64,000 nucleotides of DNA from Bifidobacterium colobi (lineage in GTDB: Bacteria > Actinomycetota > Actinomycetes > Actinomycetales > Bifidobacteriaceae), in assembly GCF_018555455.1 (NCBI RefSeq), contig NZ_JAFEJU010000001.1, forward strand, positions 372,001 through 436,000. The letters are read 5' to 3'. Of this stretch, positions 1 through 8,485 are shown in pieces. A program made the translations under genes and the position numbers. The notes beneath the pieces are model-generated. The model saw only the letters and a program-made list of their open reading frames with translations. It had not been told where the DNA came from and searched no databases. The stretch's first letter is position 1; each line of letters begins with the position of its first letter.

Positions 1-65
1 CAAATGCGAGGCAGATGCATGTAAATGCAGACAGAGGCAAGCAGATGAATACTTGATGAACTTAC

Positions 66-85
66 GCAGCGAACCGGTTTGCTGC
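66..85. promoter_or_regulatory. LacI-type operator-like palindrome
   Basis: The sequence GCAGCGAACCGGTTTGCTGC is an almost perfect 20-base palindrome with a central CG, the form typical of LacI-family operators. It lies about 90 bases before the first gene. It shares the GAACCGGTT core with the sites near 54.7 and 58.3 kb, which are perfect TCGAACCGGTTCGA at 58.3 kb. The binding protein is not known. Confidence 0.4.
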
Positions 86-173
86 CCTCCACAGGCCAGC
101 GTTGCGCCATACCATTGAAGTACGTCGTGGTAGTTGCAATCGGCGCACCGTCATTAGATTAGCAAGGAGGCCC

Positions 174-539
174 ATGATGGCCGGCAAAAAGGATCACTCA
201 TTCAACTACTGGAAGATGAATTACCGGGGTCGATTCCGCCGTACCAAAGTCATGGTGCCGATTGCCATCGTGGTCTGCGTGGCCCTGCTGGTGCTCGGAT
301 GGGCTTCTGATGAGCTCGTGAAATCCGTGATCTGGGTTGTCATCATCGCGGCAGTCACGGCTTGGCAGTATGTCTTCACCAAGAAGAAGGCCGCCGAGGA
401 AGAAGCCCAGGAAGCCGCCCAGGCTCAGGCACAGGCTGCGGCAGCGCAGCAGCAGTACGCTCAGCCTGCACAGTACCCGCAGAGCAACGTACCGGGCGCT
501 CCGACAACTCCGCAGAACTTTGGCAATAACGCGCAGTAA
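174..539 (+). CDS. Small two-helix membrane protein, unknown function
   Basis: This encodes about 121 residues. I chose the ATG at 174 (another follows at 177) because AGGAGG sits directly upstream at 165-170; an in-frame ATG at 102 has no ribosome binding site. Residues 1-25 are basic and cytoplasmic. Two hydrophobic segments follow (roughly 27-43 and 49-65), then a KKKAAEEEAQEAAQAQAQA alanine/glutamate-rich stretch and a Gln/Pro/Asn-rich tail. No enzyme motif is visible. A membrane anchor with a disordered cytoplasmic tail is an inference. The gene is followed by the first copy of a duplicated element and a terminator. Confidence 0.7.
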   Translation: MMAGKKDHSFNYWKMNYRGRFRRTKVMVPIAIVVCVALLVLGWASDELVKSVIWVVIIAAVTAWQYVFTKKKAAEEEAQEAAQAQAQAAAAQQQYAQPAQYPQSNVPGAPTTPQNFGNNAQ

Positions 540-565
540 GCAATCAGCAAGCTGCGCACAATGAT

Positions 566-750
566 GCAACACTGCAGTGGCTGCAACACTGTAGTCCCGA
601 AGCAATCGCTGTACATGATTCTTTCAGATGATTGCCCTGGGACTTTGAGGCAAACGCATCAGACCACTCAGGTTCAAGCGCTTATATAAGAACTACCGGC
701 AAACAACACCGGCAACATAATTGAACCCCCTTCTTCTTCCTCTCTCCTTC
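566..750. repeat. Direct repeat R1, copy 1
   Basis: About 185 bases recur at 2338-2522 with only about five visible differences and one small indel near the end. The copy opens with two 17-base units of the type GCAACACTGCAGTGGCT. It then holds a hairpin at 593-644 (AGTCCC-gaa-GCAATC pairing with GATTGC-cct-GGGACT) and ends in a pyrimidine-rich run before a terminator. It could be a duplicated structured RNA, a duplicated 3' untranslated region, or the boundary of a mobile cassette; the sequence does not decide. Confidence 0.75.
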
Positions 751-756
751 TCTTGA

Positions 757-796
757 AAGAGCCCGGCTGCACGCACCTCGCAGCCGGGCTCTTTTT
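757..796. terminator. Rho-independent terminator (bidirectional)
   Basis: AGAGCCCGGCTGC pairs with GCAGCCGGGCTCT, with a run of five T on the + strand. It can end the upstream gene/R1 transcript on + and the ATPase gene (stop at 849) on -. Confidence 0.85.
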
Positions 797-848
797 CTAT
801 GCCACGTCGGTATGCCACGTCGGTAATATGACAGGCGATACCGAGGCG

Positions 849-2132
849 TTAGAACGACAGACTCTCAGCATTGAGCAAGAAGTCATATACGCTCATCGTC
901 AGGATGCCGCGATCGTCACGCATCGGTTTTACCACGTCACGAACGAGTACTATCTTCTTGAACCCATCGTCCACGCCCAGCAACGATGCTTTCTCCTGTG
1001 CTACTTTTTCTTCGGTGGGCAATTGGTATGCCGATTGAATGTAGTACCGTTCGCTGCCGAGGTTGGCCACGAAATCAATCTCCAACTGTTTGCGATAGCT
1101 TTCGCCATTGTTCTGGCCGCGTTTCTCCACCACGCCGACATCCACGTTATAGCCGCGCATGCGCAGCTCGTTGTAGACGATATTTTCCATAATGTGCGTC
1201 TGCTCAACCTGCCTGAATCCAAGCCGCGCATTACGTAAACCGATATCTTCGAAATAGTATTTCTTAGGGCTGCCAATGTATTTGCGGCCTTTCACGTTGA
1301 ATCGTCGTGCTTCCTCAACAACGAAAGCCTCCTCGAGATACTCAATGTACTGCGCGATGGTGTTCACGCTGATTTTGGAGTGCGCAACACTATCGAAGGT
1401 AGCTTTGATTTTCGCTGGATTGGTCAACGCACCAATCGATGAAGCAAGCACATCAACCAATTCATCAAGCTCTTGCGATTTACGAAGGTGATTACGTGCC
1501 ACAATATCTTTGAGATATGTCTCGGTAAACAGGCTTTCGAGATATCGGGTTTTCTGCTCATCGGTATGCATCGACACGGTTAATGGCATTCCGCCGAATA
1601 CCACATATTCCGCCCATCCATGCGGCACATCACCGTCATACGCCTGCATGAACTCAGAAAACGACAATGGACGAACGCGAATCTCATCGCCACGGCCACG
1701 GAACTCAGTCATGACATCGGTAGACAGCATTTTTGAATTGCTACCGGTAACATACACATCCACGTTGCGCTTGCGCAATAGCCCATTAAGCACGCTGTAC
1801 AGCCGAGGCGGCTCGTCACCGCGCAATTCCTTATCGGAAATGGCGTACTGCACTTCATCGAGCAACACATAGTATTGGCGATCGTCCGTTATCGCAGATG
1901 ACAGGTACTGAGCAAGACGAGCGGGATCACGATACTGCTCGTATGCAAAGTCATCGAGTGGCACCTCGATAATCTGACTATTGGCCACTCCATGATTCCG
2001 CAGATACTCTTCAAACAAATCGAACAATAAGAATGTCTTGCCGCAGCGTCTTGCGCCAGTAATCACTTTGATCATGCCGTTGCCCATGCGCGCAATCAAC
2101 CTGTTCAGGTATACGGCTCTCGTAATCCGCAT
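849..2132 (-). CDS. Loner AAA+ ATPase with C-terminal DUF4143 domain
   Basis: About 427 residues. The P-loop GARRCGKT lies near residue 28 and the Walker B motif YYVLLDEVQ near residue 87. The C-terminal half (from about residue 190) fits DUF4143, with a PD-(D/E)XK-like LEIDFVANL segment near 350. Proteins of this family are common in bacteria and archaea, are often strain-specific, and have no settled role; nucleic-acid or defence-related functions are suggested for relatives. Start is ATG 2132, or GTG three bases earlier, after GAGGAG. It stands alone on its strand, bracketed by repeats R1, with two AT-rich palindromes upstream. Confidence 0.85.
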   Translation of the reverse strand: MRITRAVYLNRLIARMGNGMIKVITGARRCGKTFLLFDLFEEYLRNHGVANSQIIEVPLDDFAYEQYRDPARLAQYLSSAITDDRQYYVLLDEVQYAISDKELRGDEPPRLYSVLNGLLRKRNVDVYVTGSNSKMLSTDVMTEFRGRGDEIRVRPLSFSEFMQAYDGDVPHGWAEYVVFGGMPLTVSMHTDEQKTRYLESLFTETYLKDIVARNHLRKSQELDELVDVLASSIGALTNPAKIKATFDSVAHSKISVNTIAQYIEYLEEAFVVEEARRFNVKGRKYIGSPKKYYFEDIGLRNARLGFRQVEQTHIMENIVYNELRMRGYNVDVGVVEKRGQNNGESYRKQLEIDFVANLGSERYYIQSAYQLPTEEKVAQEKASLLGVDDGFKKIVLVRDVVKPMRDDRGILTMSVYDFLLNAESLSF

Positions 2133-2187
2133 CACAGGGGGCTCCTCTCTCGGCTGCGAACCATACTGAACACTGATTCGCTTCCCT

Positions 2188-2280
2188 TATTGAATTTTAT
2201 CGACATTTATGTCACTAAAATTCAATAGAACGTGAATCTATTGAATAAAAGTGACATTTATGTCAGTAAAATTCAATAGA
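2188..2280. promoter_or_regulatory. Two tandem AT-rich palindromes upstream of the ATPase gene
   Basis: Two ~40-base dyads lie end to end at 2188-2228 and 2237-2280. Each has outer arms TATTGAAT / ATTCAATA and an inner GACATTTATGTC dyad. They are 56-150 bases upstream of the ATPase start and stand out as AT-rich in a GC-rich region. Paired operators or a promoter bound by a dimeric regulator is the likely meaning. Confidence 0.6.
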
Positions 2281-2320
2281 GCACTGCTGGGGGGACCTTA
2301 TGCGCCAACGCAACGGCACT

Positions 2321-2522
2321 GCAACACTGCAGTGGCTGCAACACTGCAGTGGCTGCAACACTGCAGTCCCGAAGCAATCGCTGTACATGATTCTTTCAGA
2401 TGATTGCCCCGGGACTTTGAGGCAAACGCATCAGACCACTCAGGTTCGGGCGCTTATATAAGAACTACCGGCAAACAACACCGGCAACATAATTGAACCC
2501 CTTTCTTCTTCTCTCTCCTTCT
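2321..2522. repeat. Direct repeat R1, copy 2
   Basis: This repeats 566-750 at a constant offset of 1772 bases. It begins with three rather than two 17-base GCAACACTGCAGTGGCT-type units (2321, 2338, 2355). The internal hairpin is at 2365-2416; its internal-loop triplet is ccc instead of cct. A terminator of the same design but different stem sequence follows. Confidence 0.75.
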
Positions 2523-2530
2523 CTCAAACA

Positions 2531-2569
2531 AAGAGCCTGACCGCAAGCACCTCGCGATCAGGCTCTTTT
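2531..2569. terminator. Bidirectional terminator downstream of the major pilin
   Basis: AGAGCCTGACCGC pairs with GCGATCAGGCTCT (one mismatch), with T runs on both sides. It would end the pilin operon on the - strand and the R1 copy 2 transcript on +. Confidence 0.75.
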
Positions 2570-2607
2570 CTTTGCCGCCGAGCTACCGGCGTTGCGTTAC
2601 CGGCTCA

Positions 2608-4419
2608 TCATGAACGCAGCGCACGCTTAGTAGCGCGGGACTTCATGAAAATCGTTACGCCAGCGCCTGCGAGCAGCACAGCAAGCACACCAAACAGTGC
2701 AACACCTGCAGCACCAGTCTTTGGCAATTCGGTGACGTTACGCACGTTGATCACCGAGTAATCAGTGATCTCCCCACCGGTGAGGTCGGCATTACCGGAA
2801 TCCTTGGAGAGACCATAGATGTCGGTGCCGTGGAAGTACACGGCCTTGCCGCCTTTGATGGTGACTTGGAACTTGGCACCGAGCGTCGCATTAGCGCCAT
2901 CGTCTTTGTGTCCGAGGAATCCTTCAGGCACCTTGGTTTCGGTGACTTCATACACGCCATCGGCCAAGCCGCTGAAGGTGACCGTACCTTCAGGAGTGCC
3001 TTGGGCAGTGGCCGGCTTGGATGCGGATGTTGCCATGTCAGTGGTCGGGGTAAAGGCAACGGCCTTATCGCCGTCAGCAGCCTTGACGGCCGCGATCTTG
3101 AACTCAGCACCGGCCAGCGAAATACCGTCAGCGGTCTTCTTGACGAAGCTGAACTGGCCGAGCTTCAGCGTGGTCTGGTCCTGAGCCTTGGCATTGTTGT
3201 CGTTCACTTCAACCGAGTTCGGCACCGTGGCGCTCGTCAACGACTGCTTGTTGATGGTCACGTTGTAGGTTACGGCTACCTTCAGGTCCGCTTTGGCATC
3301 GTACGTGAGGCTCTGCAGATACTTGCTCAGGTCGACAGCGAACTGCTTGGTACCATCGCCGTCAAACTTCCTGGCCTGTTCCTCTTCGGCAGTGAGCCCA
3401 ATGAGCTTCAGTTCGTAGCCGTTCGGATTGTTATCGTCCTTGGGACGTATTTCCTTGCCTCCGACCTTTACGGTGAAGTTGTAATTGAGGTTGACGGTCT
3501 GGCCTACACCAGGGGTGTCGGTCAGGGAGAACTGGTAGTCGGTGAAGCCAGTGGTGTAGGCGGGCAGTTCGCTGGTCAGCGTGTAGTTCACATCCTGGCC
3601 GGTGGACACGGTACCGTCGGCATCATCGAAGGTCTTGACGACCGGAGTCACATGGTTCTTGAACTCAACAGTGTTGTAGGCTTCGTCTTTATGGTTGTTC
3701 CAGCTCTGGAGCTCACCATCCTTCACATAGCCGGAAGCGAGCACGATCGGCGCGGACTGGGTGGCTACCTTGCCGCCGGTCGTATCATCAATGTGATCAC
3801 TATCCTGAGTGCTGCCGTTGCCAATGTTGCTGTTAGTGCCATTGGTGGCAGTGTCGAGAAACAGGTACACGCCGGCGGGAAGCTTGACCCAACGGTTCGT
3901 ATTGCCCTCTTGCGATGTTCCATCGCTGTTATTCGGCCACGTAATGGTTTGCAGATTGCTAGTCACCGTCGTGTTCTTGGCCAAGGATTCAGCAAACTTG
4001 CGGGTGGAACCGGCCCACGGCTTCTCTTCACTGTCCAATGCGCCCTGCTGCAGCGCCCACGCCATCAGGTCCGTCTTGTTATCATCCGGAACCTTCAAGG
4101 AACCATCAGACGGCATGGCAGCCTGCAGTGCTGCTTTGATGGCCGCGCGATCGGCGCCCGTGGCAGTCTGCACGCCGAACGGTCCGGAATACGTGTAGTC
4201 CACGTAGTCGGCGAGCTTATAGTACTTGACCGTACGGTTGTGCCACTGGTCAGGGTCGCTGGCCTTGAACTGGAAAAACACATCCGTAGTAATCACACCT
4301 CGACCGTTGCTATCCGAGGCAGAGGAGCCATCCGCCATAGCAGTGCCGGCACCGAGGGCTAGACCGCTGAGCATCGTGGCTGCGGCGGCGAGGCTGGCCA
4401 ATAGTTTTCTCATCTTCAT
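2608..4419 (-). CDS. Major pilin subunit, LPxTG-anchored (FimA-like)
   Basis: About 603 residues. I chose the ATG at 4419 because AAAGAAAGG precedes it; an upstream in-frame ATG (4464) lacks a binding site. A signal peptide (MKMRKLLASLAAAATMLSGL...) ends near TAMADG. The body fits a Gram-positive backbone pilin: a Lys-bearing segment TPVVKTFDD, a CnaB-type C-terminal domain with E-box VYEVTETKVPEGF, then the sorting signal LPKTG, a hydrophobic helix and a basic tail (KSRATKRALRS). Sortase C would join subunits through a lysine isopeptide bond on the cell surface. It is last in a two-gene order, minor pilin then major pilin. Confidence 0.88.
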   Translation of the reverse strand: MKMRKLLASLAAAATMLSGLALGAGTAMADGSSASDSNGRGVITTDVFFQFKASDPDQWHNRTVKYYKLADYVDYTYSGPFGVQTATGADRAAIKAALQAAMPSDGSLKVPDDNKTDLMAWALQQGALDSEEKPWAGSTRKFAESLAKNTTVTSNLQTITWPNNSDGTSQEGNTNRWVKLPAGVYLFLDTATNGTNSNIGNGSTQDSDHIDDTTGGKVATQSAPIVLASGYVKDGELQSWNNHKDEAYNTVEFKNHVTPVVKTFDDADGTVSTGQDVNYTLTSELPAYTTGFTDYQFSLTDTPGVGQTVNLNYNFTVKVGGKEIRPKDDNNPNGYELKLIGLTAEEEQARKFDGDGTKQFAVDLSKYLQSLTYDAKADLKVAVTYNVTINKQSLTSATVPNSVEVNDNNAKAQDQTTLKLGQFSFVKKTADGISLAGAEFKIAAVKAADGDKAVAFTPTTDMATSASKPATAQGTPEGTVTFSGLADGVYEVTETKVPEGFLGHKDDGANATLGAKFQVTIKGGKAVYFHGTDIYGLSKDSGNADLTGGEITDYSVINVRNVTELPKTGAAGVALFGVLAVLLAGAGVTIFMKSRATKRALRS

Positions 4420-4516
4420 GAGAAACCTTTCTTTCTTGATTCTCTTTACTATGTTTCGCTTCATGTAGAACCGGGATAGGATCCCCCGCGAACTGCAAAT
4501 CTTGGGTTGTGCATGG

Positions 4517-4546
4517 GGAGGGAGAGCATGTGAAGGCTCTCCCTCC
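4517..4546. terminator. Inter-pilin hairpin 1
   Basis: GGAGGGAGAGC pairs perfectly with GCTCTCCCTCC around an 8-base loop. It lies between the minor pilin stop (4592) and the major pilin start (4419). There is no long T run, so partial termination or mRNA stabilisation is more likely than full termination. Confidence 0.6.
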
Positions 4547-4559
4547 AGATCGGCTTGGC

Positions 4560-4589
4560 GGCCGTCTCCCTCATCGGAGGGAGACGGCC
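4560..4589. terminator. Inter-pilin hairpin 2
   Basis: GGCCGTCTCCCTC pairs perfectly with GAGGGAGACGGCC around the loop ATCG, three bases past the minor pilin stop codon. With hairpin 1 it would protect or uncouple the major pilin message, allowing more major than minor subunit. Confidence 0.65.
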
Positions 4590-4591
4590 GG

Positions 4592-7500
4592 TCACGCCAC
4601 TATGCCGTTGCGCTTGCGGTATTCCTTCATCAACACCGTGAGCAGACCGGCCCCGGCGATCAGCAGCCCGCCAATCAGGAGCCAGTCACGTGCCGTGCCA
4701 CCAGTAAGCGGCAAAGCCGCCACCGCACGCACGTTGATGATTTTGTTGCCGGAGACCGGGGTGCACGCACCAGTGGTACCGGTAATCGGCTGTTTGCATA
4801 CGCCGACCGCTGCATCCGGCAGTGCATATCCCACCGTGAACTGGTACTTGGCTCTGGAGAGCACGTAGCCTTGCGGAGCCTTGGTCTCGGTGAGCTCATA
4901 CGTGTACTCGGTGCTTGCATCGGACGGTATGGCCAAGCCCTTGACCTTGAGCTGTCCGGCCGCGCGGTCTACATCGGCATAGGTCTTATCGCCCTTGCCA
5001 TCTGCGCCACCGGTCAGATCATTGGACTGCGTATCGCAGTAGTTGTTCTCGCTTTCGCAATCTACAACCTTGGCGATAACCGCAATCGACTGACCGTTGA
5101 CTCTGACTGGATCGCCATTGCTATCGAGCGGACCGTAGAGCGTCCATTTGGAACCGCTGAGCAGTTCGTCAGTGTTGTCTTTGGCAACCTTCGACCATGC
5201 CACGTTCGGCAGCGTGTTGGTGATGTCGTTGTTGGGTACTTCGGTAGTGCCGTCCGACTTATAGATCTGCACCTTGTCATCGGAGTTGGCGTCCACGCTG
5301 AAGAATCGGTACCAAGTGCTCTCGGTTGGCATCCAGTAGCCGCTCGGCGAGGTCTTTTCTACCAGCTTGTACGTGGCCTTAGCCTTGTCCACGATGATGT
5401 TGAACTTGCCTGCAGTGCCATCGGTGTCGGCGAACGGCTTGTTCTTGTTGTCGGCCTCGCAATTCACTGGATTATTCGGATCGGTTGAATCCACGCAGTC
5501 GGTTACTTCGTGTGGCTGTGCTCCATCGATGGCCGAACCATCTTTGTTGATCTGCGTCACGGTCCATGCGGATCCGCCTAGTGCAGTTGCGGAATCAGCG
5601 TCTATCTTGCCCCAGGAAACACCCTTGAGACGCGTGTTGCTGATTTCCTTGTCGACTGTGGTGTCGCGAGAATCGTTATTCCACTGCGCCTGCGCGTTGT
5701 TCACGGTAAACGTGTAGGTCTTGGCAGATCCGTCGGCGTTCGTTTCCGGCGCATATCCGGTAGGCGCGGAGGTTTCCGTCAACGTGTACGTGCCGTTGTG
5801 CAGGTTGTTGATGTCGAATCCGCCGGCATCCGGGTTGTTGTCGACGCCAAGATAGCTGTCGCCGCCTTGGTTGTCGATGATGCGCATCGAATTGGTGACA
5901 GTCCACTGGCCGTTGGCTTCGACAGCTTCTTGCTTCCAGCAGGTACCGTTCTCCCAAGCGGTCTCGCCGGTCTCGCCCGCAGCGCACATGCTCGGGGTGA
6001 AGTCGGTGTTGAACGGGCCGCCAAGGGTGCTGCTAGCAAGCGCAGCCTCCTTGGTCGCACCGGTGCCGGTGGTGGTCAGCGTCCATGTGGCGCCGCCAAT
6101 CTTCGTATCGGTCTTGCTGTCCACCTTGGTCCACGAAGCCGTGTACGGCGTGGAGAACTTCACGTTACCGTTGGTACCAAAACCACCGCCAGACAGACGA
6201 GCTTTGTTGCCACTGATTTCGACAGCAGCCGCAGTGATGGCAGCGGATTTCTTGGCCGCCTGCTCCTCCGCGGTACCCGTTACCTCGGCCTTCAACGCGA
6301 TACCACGGTCATTGAAATCAGCCGTACTCGAGTTCCACCCCAGCGTCAGATTCTTCATATGGTCAACGAGGTTGTCAATCTTGGCATCATTTTGGCCCGC
6401 ATAACGCCCATCACTTTTCGTGACGGCGATGTTGGTTCCAGCGGTGGCGTTCCACTTGTGCTCAGCGTTCTGATAATGATCATCGTAGCCGCTGGCGTCC
6501 CGCACCGGAATGCCGTCGCGATACCACGTGACCGCTGTCTCGGTACGGTCGGTGAACCACGTGTCCATCAGCACAAAGCTCGACTGTTGCACACCCGAAT
6601 TGAGCTTGTGGTACGGGTTCATGATGGCGAAATCATCACCCGCCTCAGTGCCATCGGCCTTGGTACCGTTCACTCCATTAACATCCGCTGGGTTCTGATT
6701 CTCCGGATTCGGATCGATGGACTTGTCCACCTCGTTATCAAACAAGGCGATGTTGCCACCCTTCGATGTCTCACCGACTCCAGACGGGCATAGCCACAGA
6801 CCACCACCAAAATGGCCTGCGGTGTTGTTGTGGGCCACGGCCTTGGCAACGTAAGTGGTGGAACGCTCCTCAGTATAAATGGCTCCGCCAAGATACCCAG
6901 AGGAGTTGTTCGTGAACGAGCCACCCATCAGATACGCTTCAGAGCCACCATCTTGCAGGAAGATAGCGCCGCCAGCTCCACCCTTGGGAACTTGCTCCTT
7001 GCCGTTGGCGTCCTTCACATACTGAGTGTCATAGATGCCGGCCCAGTTGTGGTCGAACTTCGGCTTGACGCCGCGGGAATCATTGTAAACGAACAGCTTG
7101 CCTTCCACATAGATGGCGCCGCCACCCGTGCCCCAGCCGTAGGCACGCGAATAGTTCTGCGAGAACGTGACGCCACCCCGAATAATCAGTGTGCTCTTCG
7201 CGGCACCGCCAGTGATGCGGATGGCACCGCCACCAGCATGGATGAATTGCCCATTGGCCCTGCTCAGACACGGACTGGTGTCAGGGGACAAGGCATCGTT
7301 CGTACATGGAATAGAGTTGCCATCAGCATCTTCGAACGTCTGCTTATTGCCGGTGAACGTGCCGCCGGTGATGGTCATGGTGCCTGATGTCATCAGAATC
7401 GCACCACCGCCGTAATTCGCCTTGCCAACCGTTTTGTTTCCGGTGAAATCGCCACCGGTGATGGTGGTGGAACCTTGATCTTGAGAAATGGCACCGCCAC

Positions 7501-8455
7501 CCTCATTAAATGCCACACCTTTAGCAACATTACCCGTGAACGTACCGTGAGCAATAGTCAGGGTGCCGTTGCTATGGATTACGCCGCCTTTGGAACCGGC
7601 CACGTTATTCGTGAACGTGCCACCATTGATAGCGGTAGTGCTGCCGTTATTCTGATACAGCACTCCACCACTCACCGCACTGTTGTTGGAGAACGTGCCA
7701 CCATTGATGGTGACCGTGCCACCATTGTTGTTCACCACGGAGCCATTGCCGTAGTTCGTCAGGGTATTGATGTTATCGAACGTGCCGTTGTTGATGGTCA
7801 GCGTACCGTTCGTCTTCACGCCAGCAAGGCTGCGCTTGCTGTTCTTGTAGGAGAAGCTGGCATCGTTGGCGCTCTTACCGATGGTGAGCGTGTGGTTGCC
7901 GTCCACTGTGAATAGTGGATCGCCTGCGGAGGTTGCAGTCAGCACCGAATCCAGACTTGCCGCCGCGGTAAGTGTCACGTCACCGCTCAAGGTGGTCGAG
8001 CCGCTGTCGGCCGGCGCAGTAATAGCCGCGTTGATGGCCACCATACCGTCTGCCGGACGATCGGTGGTCACGCAGCGCACCAGCGTATCCCAGTCAGCGA
8101 CCGCGGCGCATTCCCCATCCGCGGCTGCTGCAGGAGCATTATTCGTGTCATTGGCAGATGAGGAGTTTACCGCACCGTTATTACCATTCGCGGCCTGGGA
8201 GGAGTCGCTGTCTCCTGTGGAGTCGGAAGATGTACCAGCATCGGTTGATGAGCCGGATGCGTCGGTCTTTCCGGACTGACCCTGAGTCGTCTGCGTTGAA
8301 GACTCAGTGCCAGTGCCGGCTGTTGTTCCTTGTGTGGAGTCTTCCGCCACAGCCGGCGTCGAGCAAACGAACAGCATGGCTGCGGCGAGCACAATAGCGC
8401 ACACCGCCCACACCATAGCCTTAACACGTTCGCCTATGTTCTTACCTCTGGACAT
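4592..8455 (-). CDS. Large minor/tip pilin with beta-helix repeats and CnaB domains, LPxTG-anchored
   Basis: About 1287 residues. I chose the ATG at 8455 (after GGAAAG); the earlier ATG at 8485 lacks a binding site. Order: signal peptide ending near TPAVAED; a Ser/Thr/Gly-rich linker (about 40-105); many GGTF-NN-GG repeats with alternating TITGG/AINGG strands (about 190-560), typical of polymorphic-membrane-protein or pectin-lyase beta-helices; then three prealbumin-like domains with E-boxes YTLTETSAPTGY, YKLVEKTSPSGY and YELTETKAPQGY; then LPLTG, a hydrophobic helix and KEYRKRN. It is likely the adhesive subunit of the pilus and comes first in the pilin order. Ligand unknown. Confidence 0.87.
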   Translation of the reverse strand: MSRGKNIGERVKAMVWAVCAIVLAAAMLFVCSTPAVAEDSTQGTTAGTGTESSTQTTQGQSGKTDASGSSTDAGTSSDSTGDSDSSQAANGNNGAVNSSSANDTNNAPAAAADGECAAVADWDTLVRCVTTDRPADGMVAINAAITAPADSGSTTLSGDVTLTAAASLDSVLTATSAGDPLFTVDGNHTLTIGKSANDASFSYKNSKRSLAGVKTNGTLTINNGTFDNINTLTNYGNGSVVNNNGGTVTINGGTFSNNSAVSGGVLYQNNGSTTAINGGTFTNNVAGSKGGVIHSNGTLTIAHGTFTGNVAKGVAFNEGGGAISQDQGSTTITGGDFTGNKTVGKANYGGGAILMTSGTMTITGGTFTGNKQTFEDADGNSIPCTNDALSPDTSPCLSRANGQFIHAGGGAIRITGGAAKSTLIIRGGVTFSQNYSRAYGWGTGGGAIYVEGKLFVYNDSRGVKPKFDHNWAGIYDTQYVKDANGKEQVPKGGAGGAIFLQDGGSEAYLMGGSFTNNSSGYLGGAIYTEERSTTYVAKAVAHNNTAGHFGGGLWLCPSGVGETSKGGNIALFDNEVDKSIDPNPENQNPADVNGVNGTKADGTEAGDDFAIMNPYHKLNSGVQQSSFVLMDTWFTDRTETAVTWYRDGIPVRDASGYDDHYQNAEHKWNATAGTNIAVTKSDGRYAGQNDAKIDNLVDHMKNLTLGWNSSTADFNDRGIALKAEVTGTAEEQAAKKSAAITAAAVEISGNKARLSGGGFGTNGNVKFSTPYTASWTKVDSKTDTKIGGATWTLTTTGTGATKEAALASSTLGGPFNTDFTPSMCAAGETGETAWENGTCWKQEAVEANGQWTVTNSMRIIDNQGGDSYLGVDNNPDAGGFDINNLHNGTYTLTETSAPTGYAPETNADGSAKTYTFTVNNAQAQWNNDSRDTTVDKEISNTRLKGVSWGKIDADSATALGGSAWTVTQINKDGSAIDGAQPHEVTDCVDSTDPNNPVNCEADNKNKPFADTDGTAGKFNIIVDKAKATYKLVEKTSPSGYWMPTESTWYRFFSVDANSDDKVQIYKSDGTTEVPNNDITNTLPNVAWSKVAKDNTDELLSGSKWTLYGPLDSNGDPVRVNGQSIAVIAKVVDCESENNYCDTQSNDLTGGADGKGDKTYADVDRAAGQLKVKGLAIPSDASTEYTYELTETKAPQGYVLSRAKYQFTVGYALPDAAVGVCKQPITGTTGACTPVSGNKIINVRAVAALPLTGGTARDWLLIGGLLIAGAGLLTVLMKEYRKRNGIVA

Positions 8456-8485
8456 AGCTTTCCGTTCTGTTCCTTCAATCCCCAT

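Noticed and set aside
593-700. tRNA or tmRNA within repeat R1
   Set aside because: The stem is a simple nested hairpin; no cloverleaf, anticodon arm or CCA-like end could be drawn.
2830-4362. Long open frame (510 codons) on the + strand
   Set aside because: It is antisense to the major pilin, which has a signal peptide, CnaB domain and sorting signal. The + frame has no recognisable domain.
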